DNA from: Palsa-504 sp963739135
GTDB taxonomy: Bacteria > Actinomycetota > Actinomycetes > Streptosporangiales > Streptosporangiaceae
Assembly (NCBI GenBank): GCA_963739135.1
Contig: CAVTZG010000017.1
Coordinates: forward strand, 558,001 to 622,000
Direction: 5' to 3'
DNA: 64,000 nucleotides
Below, one piece after another: positions 1-7,564 of this stretch (position 1 is the first letter of the stretch; each line of letters begins with the position of its first letter). Under the pieces are notes generated by a model, which ran no database searches, was not told where the DNA came from, and saw only the letters and a list, made by a program, of their open reading frames with translations. The position numbers and the translations under genes were made by a program.

Positions 1-150
1 GGCGGCTCGGTGCTCGCGCTGGTCCGGGCAGGGACGGCAGACCGGGTGCGCGCCGCGGTGGCCGAGGCGTTCGGCCGGCGCGCCTGGACCGCGCCGGAGT
101 TCCTCGAGGCGACTCCCTCGGCCAGCGCCCGGCGCCTCGGATTACAGTAG
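1..150 (+). CDS. galK: Galactokinase, C-terminal fragment (runs off left edge)
   Basis: Open from the first base to a TAG at 148-150, giving 49 residues. The start GGSVLALV and the end with P-E-F then PSASARRL match the last part of GHMP-family galactokinases, where the glycine-rich GGxVLALV strand is followed by a helix and a terminal P-S-x-G-A-R-R-L type tail. The enzyme phosphorylates galactose at C1 in the Leloir pathway. Only the tail is visible, so a related GHMP sugar kinase is possible. The M20 hydrolase starts 24 bases downstream on the same strand, so the two may be co-transcribed. Confidence 0.7.
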   Translation, partial: GGSVLALVRAGTADRVRAAVAEAFGRRAWTAPEFLEATPSASARRLGLQ

Positions 151-173
151 GTTCTCGTCGCGAGGAGGATACC

Positions 174-1469
174 GTGCAGGTACGTGATTCGGCGGCACAG
201 ATCTTTGGTGAGGTGGCCAAGCTGCGGCACGCGATTCACCGCGAGCCCGAGGTCGGCCTGGACCTGCCGAAGACCCAGGCCAAGGTGCTCGCCGCGCTGG
301 AGGGGCTGCCGCTGGAGATCAGCACGGGCCGCGGGCTGAGCTCGGTGACGGCCGTGCTGCGGGGCGGTGCCCAGGGGCCGGCCGTGCTGCTGCGTGGCGA
401 CATGGACGCGCTGCCGGTCACCGAGGAGACCGGCCTGCCCTACGCGTCGGTGATACCCGGCGCGATGCACGCCTGCGGTCACGACCTGCACACCGCCATG
501 CTGGCCGGTGCCGCCCGGCTGCTGTCGGCCCGCCAGGCCGAGCTGCCCGGCACCGTGATCTTCATGTTCCAGCCCGGCGAGGAGGGCTGCGCCGGCGCCC
601 GGCACATGATCGAGGAGGGGGTCCTGGAGGCCGCGGGCGAGCGCCCGGTCGCCGCCTACGGCCTGCACGTGACGTCGCAGCGGCTGCCTTGCGGCACGTT
701 CTCCACCCGGCCCGGCGCGATGCTGGCCGCCGCCGACCAGATCACCGTGACCGTGCACGGGCGGGGCGGCCACGCCTCGATGCCGCACCGGGCCGCGGAC
801 CCGATCCCGGTCGCGTGCGAGATGGTGACCGCGCTGCAGACGCTGGTCACCAGGAAGTTCGACGTGTTCGACCCGGTGGTGATCACCGTGGGCAGCTTCC
901 ACGCGGGCACCACCGACAACGTGATCCCGGACCAGGCCAGATTCCTGGCTACCGCCCGTTCGTTCAGCCGGCCATCCCGCAGCGCACTGGCCGAGCTGGT
1001 GCCGCGGCTGATCGGGGACATCGCCCGTGCCCACGGGCTGACCGCCGAGGCCATTTACGACGCGGAGTACCCGGTGACCGTCAACGACGCGGCCGAGGCG
1101 GCGTTCGCGGCCGAGGTGATCGCCGGGACGTTCGGGCCGGAACGCGCCGAGCGGGCCGAGTTCCCGATCGCCGGGGCCGAGGACTTCTCATTCGTCCTGG
1201 AGCAGGTGCCGGGGGCGTTCGTCTTCCTGGGTGCCTGCCCGGCCGGAACCGACCCGCTGACCGCGCCGACCAACCACTCGGCGCACGCGGTGTTCGACGA
1301 CGCGGCCCTGACCGACGGCACTGCTCTGTACGCCGAGCTGGCCCTGCGCCGCCTGGCCCAGGGGGGTACGGGGGGCGGTCAGCCCCCCTGTGATCGGGGG
1401 GCCGGGGGGTATGGGGGCGGGCAGCCCCCCATGGCGGGGGGTCCCCGGGGGGTCGTCCCCCGGGGATAA
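174..1469 (+). CDS. M20-family amidohydrolase / peptidase
   Basis: 431 residues, GTG start, with AGGAGG at 163-168 fixing it. HACGHD (residues 99-104) and the PGEEG segment near residue 135 supply metal ligands and the catalytic Glu. GRGGHASMP marks the small dimerisation domain and AGAEDFSF gives the last ligand. This is the family of N-acyl amino acid amidohydrolases and hippurate hydrolases, which cleave N-acyl bonds in the cytoplasm; the substrate cannot be read from sequence. The natural C-terminus should be near residue 396. The last 35 residues are Gly/Pro-rich and encoded wholly by a G-run repeat, and they run antisense through the 3' part of mdh. Confidence 0.85.
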   Translation: MQVRDSAAQIFGEVAKLRHAIHREPEVGLDLPKTQAKVLAALEGLPLEISTGRGLSSVTAVLRGGAQGPAVLLRGDMDALPVTEETGLPYASVIPGAMHACGHDLHTAMLAGAARLLSARQAELPGTVIFMFQPGEEGCAGARHMIEEGVLEAAGERPVAAYGLHVTSQRLPCGTFSTRPGAMLAAADQITVTVHGRGGHASMPHRAADPIPVACEMVTALQTLVTRKFDVFDPVVITVGSFHAGTTDNVIPDQARFLATARSFSRPSRSALAELVPRLIGDIARAHGLTAEAIYDAEYPVTVNDAAEAAFAAEVIAGTFGPERAERAEFPIAGAEDFSFVLEQVPGAFVFLGACPAGTDPLTAPTNHSAHAVFDDAALTDGTALYAELALRRLAQGGTGGGQPPCDRGAGGYGGGQPPMAGGPRGVVPRG

Positions 1470-2423
1470 CAGAGCGGCGACGTCGGCCTGCTTGGCGCGG
1501 ACGGCTTCGGCGGCACTACGCAGCGCGGCCAGTTCGGTCTCGCTGAGGTCGCGCTCGACGATGCGGCGGATGCCGGTCGCGCCGATCTCGGCTTCGACGC
1601 CCAGGTACACGCCGGAGATCCCGTACTCGCCGTCCAGCCAGGCGCACACCGGCATGATCGCGCCCGAGTCCTCGGCGACGGCGCGGGCCATCCGGGCCGC
1701 GGCGGCGGACGGGGCGTAGTAGGCCGAGCCGGTCTTCAGCAGCGCGACGATCTCGCCGCCGCCGTTCCTGGTCCGGGTGACCAGCTGCTCGATCTCGTCG
1801 GCGGGCATCAGGTCGGCCAGCGGCCGGCCGTCGACCATGCAGGCGGAGGGCACCGGCACCATGGTGTCGCCGTGCGAGCCGAGCGTCAGGGTGCGCACCG
1901 AGCCGACCGGGACGCCCAGCTTCTCGGCCACGAAGTAGCTGAACCGGGCGGTGTCGAGCATGCCGGCCTGGCCCATCACCCGGTGCGCCGCGAAGCCGGA
2001 CACCTTGGCGGCCAGGGCCGTCATCTCGTCCAGCGGGTTGGACACCACAATCAGCACCGCGTCCGGCGCGAACTTGCCGACGTTCTCCACCACGTTCCTG
2101 ACGATCCTGGCGTTGGTCTCGATCAGGTCCATCCGGCTCATGCCCGGCTTGCGCGGCAGGCCCGCGGTGACGATCACGATGTTCGACCCGGCGATCGCCT
2201 CGTAGCCCTCGCCCCCGGCGCCCGTGGTCTGGCCGGTCACCTTGGTCTCGAAGCCCTCTACCGGGCGCGACTGGTTCATGTCCAGGGCCAGCCCCTCGGG
2301 CTTGCCCTCGACGATGTCGGTGAGCACGACCTCGTCGAAGATGTCGTACTCGGCCAGCCGCTGCGCGGTGGTCGAGCCGTAAAACCCGGCGCCGACGACG
2401 GTTACCTTGCCCTTGCGTGCCAT
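1188..2423 (-). CDS. mdh: Malate dehydrogenase with unusual C-terminal read-through extension
   Basis: Converts malate and NAD to oxaloacetate in the TCA cycle. The lactate/malate dehydrogenase fold is clear: GAGFYG nucleotide-binding loop near residue 10, SNPLDEMT after strand 5, and SHGDTMVP with the catalytic His. The ATG is preceded by GGAGAA. The frame is 411 residues, but family members end at about 315; the expected end (ADVAALL) is at about 1470. From there the frame passes through the G-run repeat and then about 175 bases antisense to the M20 hydrolase. The extension has no family match I recognise. The gene follows icd in the same direction, with a repeated motif in the gap. Confidence 0.9.
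   Translation of the reverse strand: MARKGKVTVVGAGFYGSTTAQRLAEYDIFDEVVLTDIVEGKPEGLALDMNQSRPVEGFETKVTGQTTGAGGEGYEAIAGSNIVIVTAGLPRKPGMSRMDLIETNARIVRNVVENVGKFAPDAVLIVVSNPLDEMTALAAKVSGFAAHRVMGQAGMLDTARFSYFVAEKLGVPVGSVRTLTLGSHGDTMVPVPSACMVDGRPLADLMPADEIEQLVTRTRNGGGEIVALLKTGSAYYAPSAAAARMARAVAEDSGAIMPVCAWLDGEYGISGVYLGVEAEIGATGIRRIVERDLSETELAALRSAAEAVRAKQADVAALLSPGDDPPGTPRHGGLPAPIPPGPPITGGLTAPRTPLGQAAQGQLGVQSSAVGQGRVVEHRVRRVVGRRGQRVGSGRAGTQEDERPRHLLQDE
1361..1466. repeat. G-run palindromic repeat, copy 1, at two convergent gene ends
   Basis: About 105 bases of alternating G-runs and C-runs forming successive short palindromes such as GGGGCGGGCAGCCCCCC. It contains GGGGTCGTCCCCC at 1449-1461, a string also found at 8659-8671 and 46885-46897. 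The copy lies exactly where the M20 hydrolase and malate dehydrogenase should both end, and it removes both stop codons. It could act as a bidirectional hairpin terminator or form G-quadruplexes; that is inference. Confidence 0.8.
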
Positions 2424-2452
2424 GCTTGGATTCTCCTTGCCGTGGTCCAACA

Positions 2453-2507
2453 GCGTCATTGTGGCAACCACGTCGTCAGGTGCGCGTCGTTGTGGCAACC
2501 ACGTCGT
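2453..2507. promoter_or_regulatory. Direct repeat, 24 bp twice at 31 bp spacing, upstream of mdh
   Basis: The core TTGTGGCAACCACGTCGT occurs at 2459-2476 and again at 2490-2507. The match extends 6 bases to the left with one mismatch (2453 and 2484). The core holds the small palindrome GTGG-CAA-CCAC. Spacing is 31 bases, close to three helical turns, so two protein dimers would sit on one face. The sites lie 30-84 bases before the mdh start in the icd-mdh gap, suggesting an operator for separate control of mdh. No known factor is recognised. Confidence 0.55.
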
Positions 2508-2576
2508 TGCGGGGCCGGGGGCGGTGCGGAACACAGTGTGCGGGGCACGCACCACGGCCCGTTCGGGAAAATGATC

Positions 2577-3794
2577 TTAAGAATTCATCGCCTGGCGCAG
2601 GTTGAAGTCCAGCGCGGCGAGGAAGTCCTGGGTGTTCAGGAACGGGGTGCGGGGGCCGACGAGCAGGGCGAGGTCCTTGGTCATCTTGCCCTCCTCGATG
2701 GTGTGCACGCAGACATCCTCCAGCGTGCGGCCGAATAGGGCCACCGCGGGGGTGCCGTCCAGCTTGCCGCGGTGCTCCAGGCCCCTGGTCCAGGCGAAGA
2801 TGGACGCCACCGGGTTGGTGGAGGTGGGCTTGCCCTGCTGGTGCTGCCGGTAGTGCCTGGTCACGGTGCCGTGCGCGGCCTCGGCCTCCACCGTGCGGCC
2901 GTCCGGCGTCATCAGCACGCTGGTCATCAGGCCGAGCGAGCCGAAGCCCTGGGCCACTACGTCGGACTGGACGTCGCCGTCGTAGTTCTTGCAGGCCCAG
3001 ACGATGCCGCCGTCCCACTTGAGCACCTGGGCCACCATGTCGTCGATCAGCCGGTGCTCGTAGGTGATCTTGGCCGCCTCGAAGTCGGCCTTGAACTCGG
3101 ACTCGAAGACCTCGGCGAAGATGTCCTTGAACCGGCCGTCGTAGGCCTTCAGGATCGTGTTCTTGGTGGACAGGTACAGCGGGTACCGGCGGTCGAGCGC
3201 GTAGCGCATCGTGGACCGGGCGAAGTCGCGGATCGAGTCGTCGAAGTTGTACATGGCCATGGCCACGCCGCCGCCGGTGAACTTCGCCACTTCCATCTCG
3301 ATGGGGTGGCCCTCGTTTTCCGGCACGTAGGTGATGGTCACCGTGCCGGGACCGGGCACCACGAAGTCGGTGGCCTTGTACTGGTCCGCGTGCGCGTGAC
3401 GGCCGATGATGATCGGCTTGGTCCAGCTCGGCACCAGCCGCGGGATGTTGGAGACGACGATCGGCTCGCGGAAGATGACACCGCCGAGGATGTTGCGGAT
3501 GGTGCCGTTCGGCGACCGCCACATCTTCTTCAGGCCGAACTCAGTCACCCGGGCCTCGTCCGGGGTGATCGTGGCGCACTTCACGCCCACGCCGTGCCGC
3601 TGGATGGCGTGCGCGGCGTCGATCGTCACCTGGTCGTCGGTGGCATCGCGGTGCTCGATGCCGAGGTCGTAGTACTCCAGCTCGATGTCCAGATAGGGCA
3701 GGATCAGCTGGTCCTTGATGGCCTGCCAGATGATCCGCGTCATCTCGTCGCCGTCGAGTTCGACGACGGGGTTCGCTACCTTGATCTTGGGCAT
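2577..3794 (-). CDS. icd: NADP-dependent isocitrate dehydrogenase
   Basis: 405 residues from an ATG giving MPKIKVANPVVELDGDEMTR. This is the homodimeric eukaryote-like type (about 400 residues), not the 740-residue monomeric type found in many actinomycetes. The enzyme oxidatively decarboxylates isocitrate to 2-oxoglutarate, making NADPH. An in-frame ATG 19 bases upstream has no ribosome-binding site, while AAGGGA precedes the chosen start. Motifs seen include SPNGTIRN for isocitrate binding, the conserved TYEHRLIDDMVAQ helix and the NADP-site GTVTRHYR. It sits between the DUF3017 gene and mdh, so two TCA-cycle dehydrogenases are neighbours. Confidence 0.95.
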   Translation of the reverse strand: MPKIKVANPVVELDGDEMTRIIWQAIKDQLILPYLDIELEYYDLGIEHRDATDDQVTIDAAHAIQRHGVGVKCATITPDEARVTEFGLKKMWRSPNGTIRNILGGVIFREPIVVSNIPRLVPSWTKPIIIGRHAHADQYKATDFVVPGPGTVTITYVPENEGHPIEMEVAKFTGGGVAMAMYNFDDSIRDFARSTMRYALDRRYPLYLSTKNTILKAYDGRFKDIFAEVFESEFKADFEAAKITYEHRLIDDMVAQVLKWDGGIVWACKNYDGDVQSDVVAQGFGSLGLMTSVLMTPDGRTVEAEAAHGTVTRHYRQHQQGKPTSTNPVASIFAWTRGLEHRGKLDGTPAVALFGRTLEDVCVHTIEEGKMTKDLALLVGPRTPFLNTQDFLAALDFNLRQAMNS

Positions 3795-3825
3795 GTTCTG
3801 TCCGGTTCCCTTCATCTACCGCTGC

Positions 3826-4317
3826 TCATGACAGCATCAGCGCGACCACGAGCACCGCGGTACCGAAGACCGCGAAACCCGCCACGTCAGAGGCCTTACC
3901 CCGCGATGACAGCGGCCCCGCGTAACGCGAGGGCAGCAGCAGCCTGGCCACCGCGGCCACCAGCAGCGCGCCGCCGACCAGTACCGTCCCGCGGACCGCG
4001 AGCCGTGATCCGTACCAGGCGACGGCCAGCCCGATGGCCACGCCCGCCAGCGCGATCAGGTAGGGCAGCCAGGCCAGGCCGCTGACTACGATGTCCCAGC
4101 GGTTCCTGGGGCCCCTCGGGTCCCTGGGGTCGTGGACCGTTCTGGGGTCGGGGGTCGTTCTGGGGTCGGGGGCCAGCCGGGGGTCGCGCGGCGCCTGCCG
4201 GGCGCTGGGGTAGCCCTGATGGTGAACGGGCGGCGGCGCGGCGGCGCCGGCCAGCCCGGTCAGTCCCCAGTCAGGATCAGCGCCCGTCGCGCCGGCCTTC
4301 GCCGGCCTATTCGCCAT
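3826..4317 (-). CDS. DUF3017-type small membrane protein
   Basis: 163 residues, ATG with GGAGG 8 bases upstream. The N-terminal 75 residues are Pro/Arg-rich with repeated DPR units (DPRLAPDPRTTPDPRT) and look disordered. The rest holds three hydrophobic segments (about 78-95, 101-118 and 143-162), separated by LLPSRYAGPLSSRGK. The membrane part fits DUF3017, an actinobacterial family commonly next to mdh or folD. Function is unknown. It precedes icd by 31 bases on the same strand and is probably co-transcribed. Confidence 0.75.
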   Translation of the reverse strand: MANRPAKAGATGADPDWGLTGLAGAAAPPPVHHQGYPSARQAPRDPRLAPDPRTTPDPRTVHDPRDPRGPRNRWDIVVSGLAWLPYLIALAGVAIGLAVAWYGSRLAVRGTVLVGGALLVAAVARLLLPSRYAGPLSSRGKASDVAGFAVFGTAVLVVALMLS

Positions 4318-4452
4318 GCATGTGCCTCCAGGCTTTCGCAGCGAAGTTTACCGGGGACCGGGCCAGGCCGGCGCGCGCGCGGTGCCTCGATTCGAGATGC
4401 AATCAGGGCGTAAGAACCGTGACACGGGGGGTGACCTAATGGTGAGATATCA

Positions 4453-4468
4453 CTAACGGCTCCGTTAG
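4453..4468. promoter_or_regulatory. Perfect inverted repeat before the FHA gene (operator candidate)
   Basis: CTAACGG-CT-CCGTTAG is a perfect 7 bp arm palindrome ending 14 bases before the GTG at 4483 and just upstream of the GGGAGG ribosome-binding site. Binding there would block transcription start or initiation complexes. The half-site TAACGG recurs twice in front of the neighbouring kinase gene (6994-7019), which suggests a shared regulator. Confidence 0.55.
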
Positions 4469-4482
4469 ACGGGAGGCCCTCC

Positions 4483-5136
4483 GTGGATACACCGTTTCTC
4501 CGCATTGAGGACTGCGGCGAGATCGTCGCGCTGAGCGGGGAAGTGACAACTGTCGGACGCGGCCGGGGCGTCGACATACGCCTTGACGACCCGAGCGTCT
4601 CACGGCTGCACGCCGAACTGGTGCGCCGCGGGCCGTACGTGTACGTCGTCGACCTCGGTTTATCACGGTACGGCACCAGAGTTAACGGACGGCCGATCGC
4701 CCGCCGGGTCCTGAACGAGGGCGACGTGCTGAGCTTCGGCGCGGCCCGCTGCCGGATCGGCGGGATCCCGCACGAGGACCTCAGCGAGGAGGCTGAGCTG
4801 CGGCGTTCGGCTGCGCCGGAGCTGACCAGGCGGGAGATCGACGTGCTCGCCTCGTTGTGCCGTCCCGCCCTGTCGGACGAGGCGTTCGCGCTGCCCGCCA
4901 CCGCCCACGAGATCGCCGCCGACCTGGTGGTGACCGAGGCCGCGGTCAAGCAGCACCTGCTTCGGCTGTACCAGAAGTTCCGGGTGCCGGAAGGGCCGAA
5001 CCGGCGGACCAGGCTGGCCAACGAGGTGGTCGCGCTCGGGCTGGTCAAGCCGATGCCGCTGGCCGACGTGGGCGAGCAGTCAGGCGCGAACGTGCCTGAC
5101 CAGCCAGCCCGCCGTGGACGAGACCAGACCGGATAG
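4483..5136 (+). CDS. FHA-domain protein with C-terminal winged-helix-like region
   Basis: 217 residues, GTG with GGGAGG 7 bases upstream. Residues 5-95 form a forkhead-associated domain, which binds phosphothreonine: the GRGRGVDI turn, SRLH at 40-43 and the RVNGRPI loop are the expected phosphopeptide contacts. Residues 114-190 (LTRREIDVLASL, then AHEIAADLVVTEAAVKQHL) resemble a helix-turn-helix output region. It is plausibly a cytoplasmic reader of Ser/Thr phosphorylation controlling DNA or a partner. It converges on a Ser/Thr kinase gene with 57 bases of overlap, making that kinase the likely partner (inference). Confidence 0.85.
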   Translation: MDTPFLRIEDCGEIVALSGEVTTVGRGRGVDIRLDDPSVSRLHAELVRRGPYVYVVDLGLSRYGTRVNGRPIARRVLNEGDVLSFGAARCRIGGIPHEDLSEEAELRRSAAPELTRREIDVLASLCRPALSDEAFALPATAHEIAADLVVTEAAVKQHLLRLYQKFRVPEGPNRRTRLANEVVALGLVKPMPLADVGEQSGANVPDQPARRGRDQTG

Positions 5137-6936
5137 ATGGGGCAGGTGGCCGGTGGTGAACGGCCAGCCGTGCAGCACAGGCAGGTACGGGGCAGGCAGG
5201 TGCGGGGCGGTCGCAGGCCAGTAGTAGGGCGCCTGGGACGCGGCGAAGATGACCGCGGCGGTGGCCACCGCCCACGCCACCCCGATGAGCACCGCGGCGG
5301 ACAGGCGGGTCCGCGACACGGCGCTGGCCATCCGGTTCAGCTGCCGCCGCGGGCGGCGCGAGCCCGGTCCGACGCCGTACCAGGCCACCACGGCTGCCGC
5401 CGCGTAGGAGCCCGCCCGCGGCAGCGACAGGCTGTGGGTCACGGCCAGCGTGGCCAGGTAGACGACCGCGCCTGCGGCGAAGGCCAGCGGGGCGATCAGT
5501 ACCTCTGTGAGCAGGGCCTTCGCTACTGACAGCGGCGCGTTGACCACCACGACGACCAGGTCGCTGGCCCGCGGTCCGCGCACCGACCGGCGCACGGCCA
5601 GCGCGCTCTGGGCCTTGTCGGCCGCGCGGAGCAGGGTGATCACGGCCAGCGAGAACACCAGCCCGGCCACGGGCAGCACCACGGTCATCGCCACGGCGGC
5701 CACCATGAAGGCCAGGCCGCTGGTCGTGCTGCGGCCTGGTGAGGCTTGGGGCGCTTGAGAGGCTTGAGGTGTTTGTGGGATTTGTGGGATTTGTGGGGCG
5801 CGGGGTGCCGCGGCCGGCGTGGGGGGACGGGCGGCGGAGGGCGCGGGGGCGCCGGGGGGCGGGAACGGGGCGTAGCCCACCGGGGGCAGCAGGTCGGCGA
5901 CGTCGCGGGCGGCCTGCTTGGGGCCGGGATAGGCCGGGCCGGACGCCTGGGCGCCGCGCTTCTTGTTCTTCCTGTCGTCCTTGCCGTTCCTGTCGTTGTT
6001 GCCGTTCTTGCCGTCTTGGCCGTTCTTGCCGTTCTTGCCGTTCTTTGCTGGGGCGGCGCTGGCGCCGTTCAGGACGGCAGCCGGTGTCGGGGTCTCGGCC
6101 GGCGGGCTCACGTTCATGGCCGGCAGGTCGAGGGCGCTGGCCTGGGCGCTCAGCCAGTCGGCCGACGGGCGGTGGGCCGGGTCCCTGGCCAGCGCGGCGG
6201 ACAGCAGCCTCACCAGCGGCGCGGGCGCGCCATCCAGGTCGGCGCGGCCGGAGACGATGCGGTAGAAGATCGTCTCGTAGGAGCCGCCGCCGAACAGCGG
6301 CCGGCCGGTGGCCGCGAAGGCCATGGTGGCGCCCCAGGAGTGCACGTCCGAGGCCGGGCTGCTCGGGCGGCCCTCGATGACCTCCGGCGCCAGGTAGCCG
6401 GGTGTGCCCATGACCAGCCCGGTCTGGGTCAGCCGGGTGGAGTCGCCCGCCTGCGCGATGCCGAAGTCGATGACCACCGGCCGGTCGTCGGTAAGCATCA
6501 CGTTGCTCGGCTTCAGGTCGCGGTGCACCACGCCCGCCGCGTGGATCGCGGTCAGCGCCTCAGCGGTGCCGAAGGCCAGCCGGCGCAATCCCCCACCGGA
6601 CAGCGGCCCGCGGCTGCGGACCATCTCATCCAGCGTCGGCCCGCGCACGTACCTGGTGACGATGTACGGGAACTCGCCCGTCACGTCGGCGTCAAGCACC
6701 TCGGCCACGAACGGGCTGCGCACCCGGCGCATGGTCTCGACCTCGCGGGCCAGGCGGCGCCGGGCGGTGGCCTCCTCGGCACCCCAGGGATGCCAGGGGT
6801 GCAGCACCTTGATCGCGACCAGGTTGCCGACCGGGTCCTGGGCGAGATGCACCACCCCCATGCCGCCTTCCCCAAGGCGGTCCTGAAGGCGATAAGGCCC
6901 GAGAGTCCCCGGAAGTCGATCCGTCGCAGGAGGCAT
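5080..6936 (-). CDS. Serine/threonine protein kinase, membrane-anchored (PknB-like)
   Basis: 618 residues. The N-terminal kinase domain (about 14-275) is complete: LGEGGMGVV glycine loop, Lys43 in AIKVL, HRDLKPSN with catalytic Asp140, DFG at 157-159 and GTPGYLAPE. A spacer follows with an Asn/Gly/Lys run (NGKNGKNGQDGKNG) and a Pro/Gln/Ala stretch. Four or so hydrophobic segments (about 405-600) then anchor it. No PASTA or other extracellular sensor is visible, so most of the tail lies in or at the membrane. The 3' end overlaps the FHA gene tail-to-tail. The ATG at 6936 lacks a strong ribosome-binding site. Confidence 0.9.
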   Translation of the reverse strand: MPPATDRLPGTLGPYRLQDRLGEGGMGVVHLAQDPVGNLVAIKVLHPWHPWGAEEATARRRLAREVETMRRVRSPFVAEVLDADVTGEFPYIVTRYVRGPTLDEMVRSRGPLSGGGLRRLAFGTAEALTAIHAAGVVHRDLKPSNVMLTDDRPVVIDFGIAQAGDSTRLTQTGLVMGTPGYLAPEVIEGRPSSPASDVHSWGATMAFAATGRPLFGGGSYETIFYRIVSGRADLDGAPAPLVRLLSAALARDPAHRPSADWLSAQASALDLPAMNVSPPAETPTPAAVLNGASAAPAKNGKNGKNGQDGKNGNNDRNGKDDRKNKKRGAQASGPAYPGPKQAARDVADLLPPVGYAPFPPPGAPAPSAARPPTPAAAPRAPQIPQIPQTPQASQAPQASPGRSTTSGLAFMVAAVAMTVVLPVAGLVFSLAVITLLRAADKAQSALAVRRSVRGPRASDLVVVVVNAPLSVAKALLTEVLIAPLAFAAGAVVYLATLAVTHSLSLPRAGSYAAAAVVAWYGVGPGSRRPRRQLNRMASAVSRTRLSAAVLIGVAWAVATAAVIFAASQAPYYWPATAPHLPAPYLPVLHGWPFTTGHLPHLSGLVSSTAGWLVRHVRA

Positions 6937-6993
6937 CGCGGAATCCAGAGTACGAAACAGATGGCGTGTTGTGGGGGGATCAAGAAGTTGCCG

Positions 6994-7019
6994 CTGTGTA
7001 ACGGATCTGTGTAACGGAT
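6994..7019. promoter_or_regulatory. Tandem 13 bp direct repeat carrying TAACGG before the kinase gene
   Basis: CTGTGTAACGGAT occurs twice head-to-tail (6994-7006 and 7007-7019) in the gap between the kinase gene (starts 6936, minus) and the small gene at 7105 (plus). It holds the same TAACGG core as the palindrome before the FHA gene. It may serve either divergent gene. Confidence 0.45.
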
Positions 7020-7104
7020 CTGGCCCGGGGCGGCCCCGGCCGGGAGCGGCGGCGGCGGGCGGGGGCCACTAGAATCACGGCATCGCTACCTGTGGGGTCG
7101 ATTG

Positions 7105-7515
7105 ATGACTGAGCACGACGACGCGCTGTCGCTGGACATGCTTACCGCTGCGCTGCGCGCCGACAGCACCGACGTGGCCATCTACGCTCGCGTCCTGACC
7201 CAGTCGCTCGGCGAGGCGCTGCCCAGCGACTGCGTGACCGTGGACCGGGAGCGGAGCATGTCCGATCGGATGCGCGGCCGCCCGGGTGAGATCTCCAAGG
7301 TCGCGGTGCAGATCGGCGACCAGCAGATGACGCTGTCGGTCAAGGACGGCAAGGCCGTCGCCGAGATCTGCCGCGCGGTGCGCGGCGTGGTGCTGTCCCG
7401 GCAGACGGTCCCTATCGGCGAGTGGGCCGCGGCCCTGGCCAGCGCCCTGGTCACCTACGCCCAGCAGAACGCCCAGGCCGCCCAGGCCCTGCGCAAGCTC
7501 GTCGCGGGCAGCTGA
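7105..7515 (+). CDS. Conserved hypothetical protein, 136 residues
   Basis: ATG at 7105; a TTG one codon earlier is less likely. The product is acidic to neutral with no signal peptide or membrane segment. It has alpha-rich ends (LDMLTAALRADSTDVAIYARVLTQSL and EWAAALASALVTYAQQNAQAAQALRKL, quoted in parts) around a beta-rich centre (VAVQIGDQQMTLSVKDG). I do not recognise a characterised family; similar proteins occur in actinomycetes. It diverges from the kinase gene and converges on the enoyl-CoA hydratase gene. Confidence 0.7.
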   Translation: MTEHDDALSLDMLTAALRADSTDVAIYARVLTQSLGEALPSDCVTVDRERSMSDRMRGRPGEISKVAVQIGDQQMTLSVKDGKAVAEICRAVRGVVLSRQTVPIGEWAAALASALVTYAQQNAQAAQALRKLVAGS

Positions 7516-7564
7516 CTTTCTCCGATCGTGGGCTGCTGGGCGACCCGGGGCGGGGGCGGCGGGG

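Noticed and set aside
1872..2738. 288-codon plus-strand frame over mdh
   Set aside because: Shadow frame with His/Arg/Gly bias; mdh motifs are unmistakable on the minus strand.
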